Shown here: positions 61,911 through 64,000 of the stretch, one piece after another | Numbering within the stretch: position 1 is the first letter of the stretch | How the letters are laid out: each line of letters begins with the position of its first letter | Assembly (NCBI GenBank): GCA_031406795.1 | Contig: JANOHV010000118.1 | Location: forward strand, 10,915-74,914 | DNA length: 64,000 nt | Direction: 5' to 3' | Source of the DNA: DATDCY01 sp031406795 [NCBI: Candidatus Rokuibacteriota bacterium] | Lineage (GTDB): Bacteria > JAUVQV01 | Notes under the pieces: generated by a model | The model's input: only the letters and a program-made list of their open reading frames with translations | Databases searched by the model: none | What the model was told of the DNA's origin: nothing | Translations under genes and position numbers: made by a program

Positions 61911-62906
61911 TCAACGCAACAACCATCCGTGTTCCCGGTACCAGGCGATCGTGCGCGGCAGGCCCTCGTCGAGGGGCACCCGGGGAACGAAGCCGAGGAG
62001 CCGCCTGGCTTTCGCGGTGTCGTAGGCGCGATGCTTGAGGAAGAAGTCCACCTTGGCGCGGGTCAGCGGCGCCTCCCGCCCGACGGCCTTGAAGGCGCCC
62101 TCCAGCAACCCGGCGAGCGTGCGCAGCGGCTCGCGCGGAACGTGCAGCCGGGTCAGCGGCACGCCGATTGTCCGTGCGATCCGGCCGCAGAGGTCCTCGA
62201 TGGTGACGATTTCGTCCCCGGCGATCGTGATGACTTCCCCGGGCGCGAGCTCGGCGGTGCGGCAGCGCGCGAGCCCCTCCGTGAGATCGTCGATGAAGAC
62301 CGGATGCGTGCGGGTCGCGCCGTCCCCGACGAAGAAGAAGCGTTGTTTCGCGATGGCGCGCATCAGCTTGAAGGTCCGCCGGTCCCCCGGCCCGTAGGCC
62401 CAGCCCGGCCGCGCGATGACCACCGGCAACCCGGCGGCAGCCTGTTCGCGGGCGATCACCTCGCCGCGCGCCTTCGAGCGTTCGTAGTCGTCCTCGGGAT
62501 GCAGCGGGGCATCCTCCGCGGCTGGCGGCCCCTGGATGCCGCCGAGCACGCCGACGCTGCTGCAGTGGACGACTCGTCGCGTTCCGGCAGTGCGGGCCGC
62601 GTCGAGCACGTTTCTGGTCCCCTCGGCGTTGACGGCGATGAAGCCCTGCGGCCCGAGAGGGGTGGCGCCAAGGGCGCTTGCGAGGTGAAAGACCGTGTCC
62701 GCGCTGGCGAGCGCGGCGGGCAGGGACGCCGGGACGGTGACGTCCCCGGGTGCCGTCTCCACGGCTCCCTCGAGACCTTCCGGGGCGGCAGCCTCCCGGC
62801 AGAGCACCCGGACGCGGCAACCCTCGGCGAGCAGGCGACGGCAGAGGTGGCGGCCGATGAAGCCCGTGCCCCCGGTGACCAGCACCAGGGGCGCAGCACC
62901 CGCCAT
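61911..62906 (-). CDS. NAD-dependent epimerase/dehydratase (SDR)
   Basis: 331 aa from the ATG at 62906. The Rossmann motif VTGGTGFIGRHLCRRLLAEG, catalytic Ser (CSSVGVLGG) and YERSK (Tyr-Lys) define an extended SDR. The fold matches sugar-nucleotide epimerases or 3-beta-HSD-type enzymes. The start lies within the stop of the glycosyltransferase (TGATG), so the two are coupled. Confidence 0.88.
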   Translation of the reverse strand: MAGAAPLVLVTGGTGFIGRHLCRRLLAEGCRVRVLCREAAAPEGLEGAVETAPGDVTVPASLPAALASADTVFHLASALGATPLGPQGFIAVNAEGTRNVLDAARTAGTRRVVHCSSVGVLGGIQGPPAAEDAPLHPEDDYERSKARGEVIAREQAAAGLPVVIARPGWAYGPGDRRTFKLMRAIAKQRFFFVGDGATRTHPVFIDDLTEGLARCRTAELAPGEVITIAGDEIVTIEDLCGRIARTIGVPLTRLHVPREPLRTLAGLLEGAFKAVGREAPLTRAKVDFFLKHRAYDTAKARRLLGFVPRVPLDEGLPRTIAWYREHGWLLR

Positions 62907-64000
62907 CAGGCGTATGCCTCCCGGACCTTCTGGAGGTAAACCCGGTAGGAGTAGCGCTCCTCGGCTACGCGTCGCCCGGCCTCGCCGAGGGCGGCGCGGC
63001 GCGCGGGATCGCGCAGCAGCGCCACGACGGCGTCCGCGATGGCTTCGGCCGTGGCGGGAACGAGCAGCGCCGTCGCGTTGTCGAGGACCTGCCGGTGGGT
63101 CTCGAGGTCGGTCGCCACGATGGCCTTGCCCGACCAGAGGTAGGAGTAGATCTTCAGCGGCGTGTTGGTGCCGCTGCTGCGCGGGGAGACGAGGATGTCG
63201 GCGAGGCCGACGTAGGCCGGCATTTCCTCGGGCGGGCGCTGGCCGGTGAAGAGGACCTGCCGCGCGATGCCGAGCCGTTCGGCGGTGCCGAGAGCCGCTC
63301 CGACCTGTGCCGGCTCGCCGCCGACGATCACCACCCGGGCGTCGGGACACGAGGCGAGGATGCGCGGCACCCCGTCGAGGAGCAGGCCGATCCCCTGGTT
63401 CTTCTCGAAGGTCCCCGTGTAGAGGACCACCGGCCCGGCAATGTCGAGCCGCGCGCGAAGCGCCGCCACCTCCGCCTCGCCGGCCAGGTTCTCCCCCGCG
63501 ACCGGCTGGTTCTCGATGAGCAGCACGCGCGCCCGCGGGTCGGCGGCCTTCGCCTGGTCGACGAGGTGCGGGCAGATCGCGATCACCGCGTCGCTGTGGC
63601 GCATGACCCAGCGCTCGAAGGCGCGCGCGAACCCGATCAGTAGTCCCGAAGTCGTGAAGCGATAGTTCTCGAGCTGCTCCGGCAGGCTCGAGTGCATGTC
63701 GTAAACGTGCTTCTTCCCGAAGAGAACGCGCAGCAGCGCCCCGATGCCCCCCGCCTCCTCGTGCGTGTGCACTGCGTCATAGCGGCCCGCGAGATAGCGC
63801 CAGAGGCTCACCCAGCAGATCAGGAAGTCGAGCGGGAACTTCACCGCCGAGGGCCCGATCGGGATGTGGCGCAGGCCCGGCCAGCGCCAGAGCCGGAAGA
63901 TGCGCAGGCCGGGGATGTCGACGTCTTCGCCGAGGGGGTAGGTCACGAGGTCCACCTGGTGGCCGAGATCCGCGAGCGCCTTGATCCGCATGCGGACCGA
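62906..64000 (-). CDS. family 4 glycosyltransferase, partial (continues past right edge)
   Basis: At least 364 residues; the frame is open to position 64000 and the visible start (MRIKALADLGHQVDLV) is probably internal. The C-terminal GT-B half has VLYTGTFEKNQGIGLLLDGV and SSGTNTPLKIYSYLWSGKA. The N-terminal acceptor half includes VYDMHSSLPEQLENYRF. It probably acts in surface glycan assembly with the neighbouring genes. Confidence 0.87.
   Translation of the reverse strand, partial: SVRMRIKALADLGHQVDLVTYPLGEDVDIPGLRIFRLWRWPGLRHIPIGPSAVKFPLDFLICWVSLWRYLAGRYDAVHTHEEAGGIGALLRVLFGKKHVYDMHSSLPEQLENYRFTTSGLLIGFARAFERWVMRHSDAVIAICPHLVDQAKAADPRARVLLIENQPVAGENLAGEAEVAALRARLDIAGPVVLYTGTFEKNQGIGLLLDGVPRILASCPDARVVIVGGEPAQVGAALGTAERLGIARQVLFTGQRPPEEMPAYVGLADILVSPRSSGTNTPLKIYSYLWSGKAIVATDLETHRQVLDNATALLVPATAEAIADAVVALLRDPARRAALGEAGRRVAEERYSYRVYLQKVREAYA

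Overview
The window is about two-thirds GC and comes from a Gram-negative bacterium. It has TolC, a periplasmic adaptor, several lipoproteins, ZAS-type anti-sigma control and three sigma-54-dependent NtrC-family response regulators. Gene style (very long antisense shadow frames, REC-AAA-Fis regulators, universal stress protein clusters, TauE-like exporters, dispersed palindromic repeats) suggests a deltaproteobacterium-like lineage (Desulfobacterota/Desulfuromonadota or relatives). This assignment is an inference, because no rRNA or tRNA gene was seen.

Region by region. 1-882: left-truncated PAS sensor (-). 1090-4154: first stress/transport cluster (-) of a 55-aa motif protein, a USP-fold protein, a small membrane protein, a TauE-like exporter and a two-domain USP, with a sigma-54 promoter. 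4418-9377: a Lon-type protease carrying an inserted receiver domain, followed by a histidine kinase and a sigma-54 response regulator. 9378-14112: a sigma-54 promoter with two upstream palindromes drives small exported proteins; a paralogous exported protein is coupled to a second kinase/regulator pair, with a NifX-like protein beyond. 14342-19012: a defence/toxin-antitoxin graveyard (ParDE-like pair, broken hsdM, PIN/UPF0175 pair, hsdS tail, MNT gene with a deleted HEPN partner, RhuM and hsdR tails). 19099-26274: ECF sigma, anti-sigma, Spy/CpxP-like sensor, TolC, MacA-like adaptor and ABC transporter. 26932-30486: second sigma-54-driven USP/TauE cluster (-).

30777-44483: ftsH, a third sigma-54 two-component system, a SulP transporter, an enoyl-CoA hydratase, a fourth sensor kinase/receiver pair, a DnaQ-like exonuclease and a cNMP-CBS-DUF294 protein. 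44685-49445: duplicated ComFB protein with a class II CRP/FNR-like promoter, a flippase-like protein and a 1010-aa membrane protein. 49694-50323: hicBA and a truncated DUF2442 gene. 50340-55553: peptide-type ABC transporter without ATPases, arfB and two lipoproteins. 55661-64000: surface polysaccharide or lipid modification genes (methyltransferases, hexapeptide acyltransferase, radical SAM, glycosyltransferases, epimerase), interrupted by AT-richer cargo including a brnTA pair.

Two themes stand out. First, sigma-54 control: three NtrC-type regulators and at least three good -24/-12 promoters, two of them on parallel USP/TauE clusters whose proteins share an AFAEENE-like helical motif. Second, short palindromic elements have inserted into or next to genes and changed their ends: a 128-bp family in four places, in-frame insertions in hsdM and in the leader of a TauE-associated protein, and a 51-bp duplicated element.
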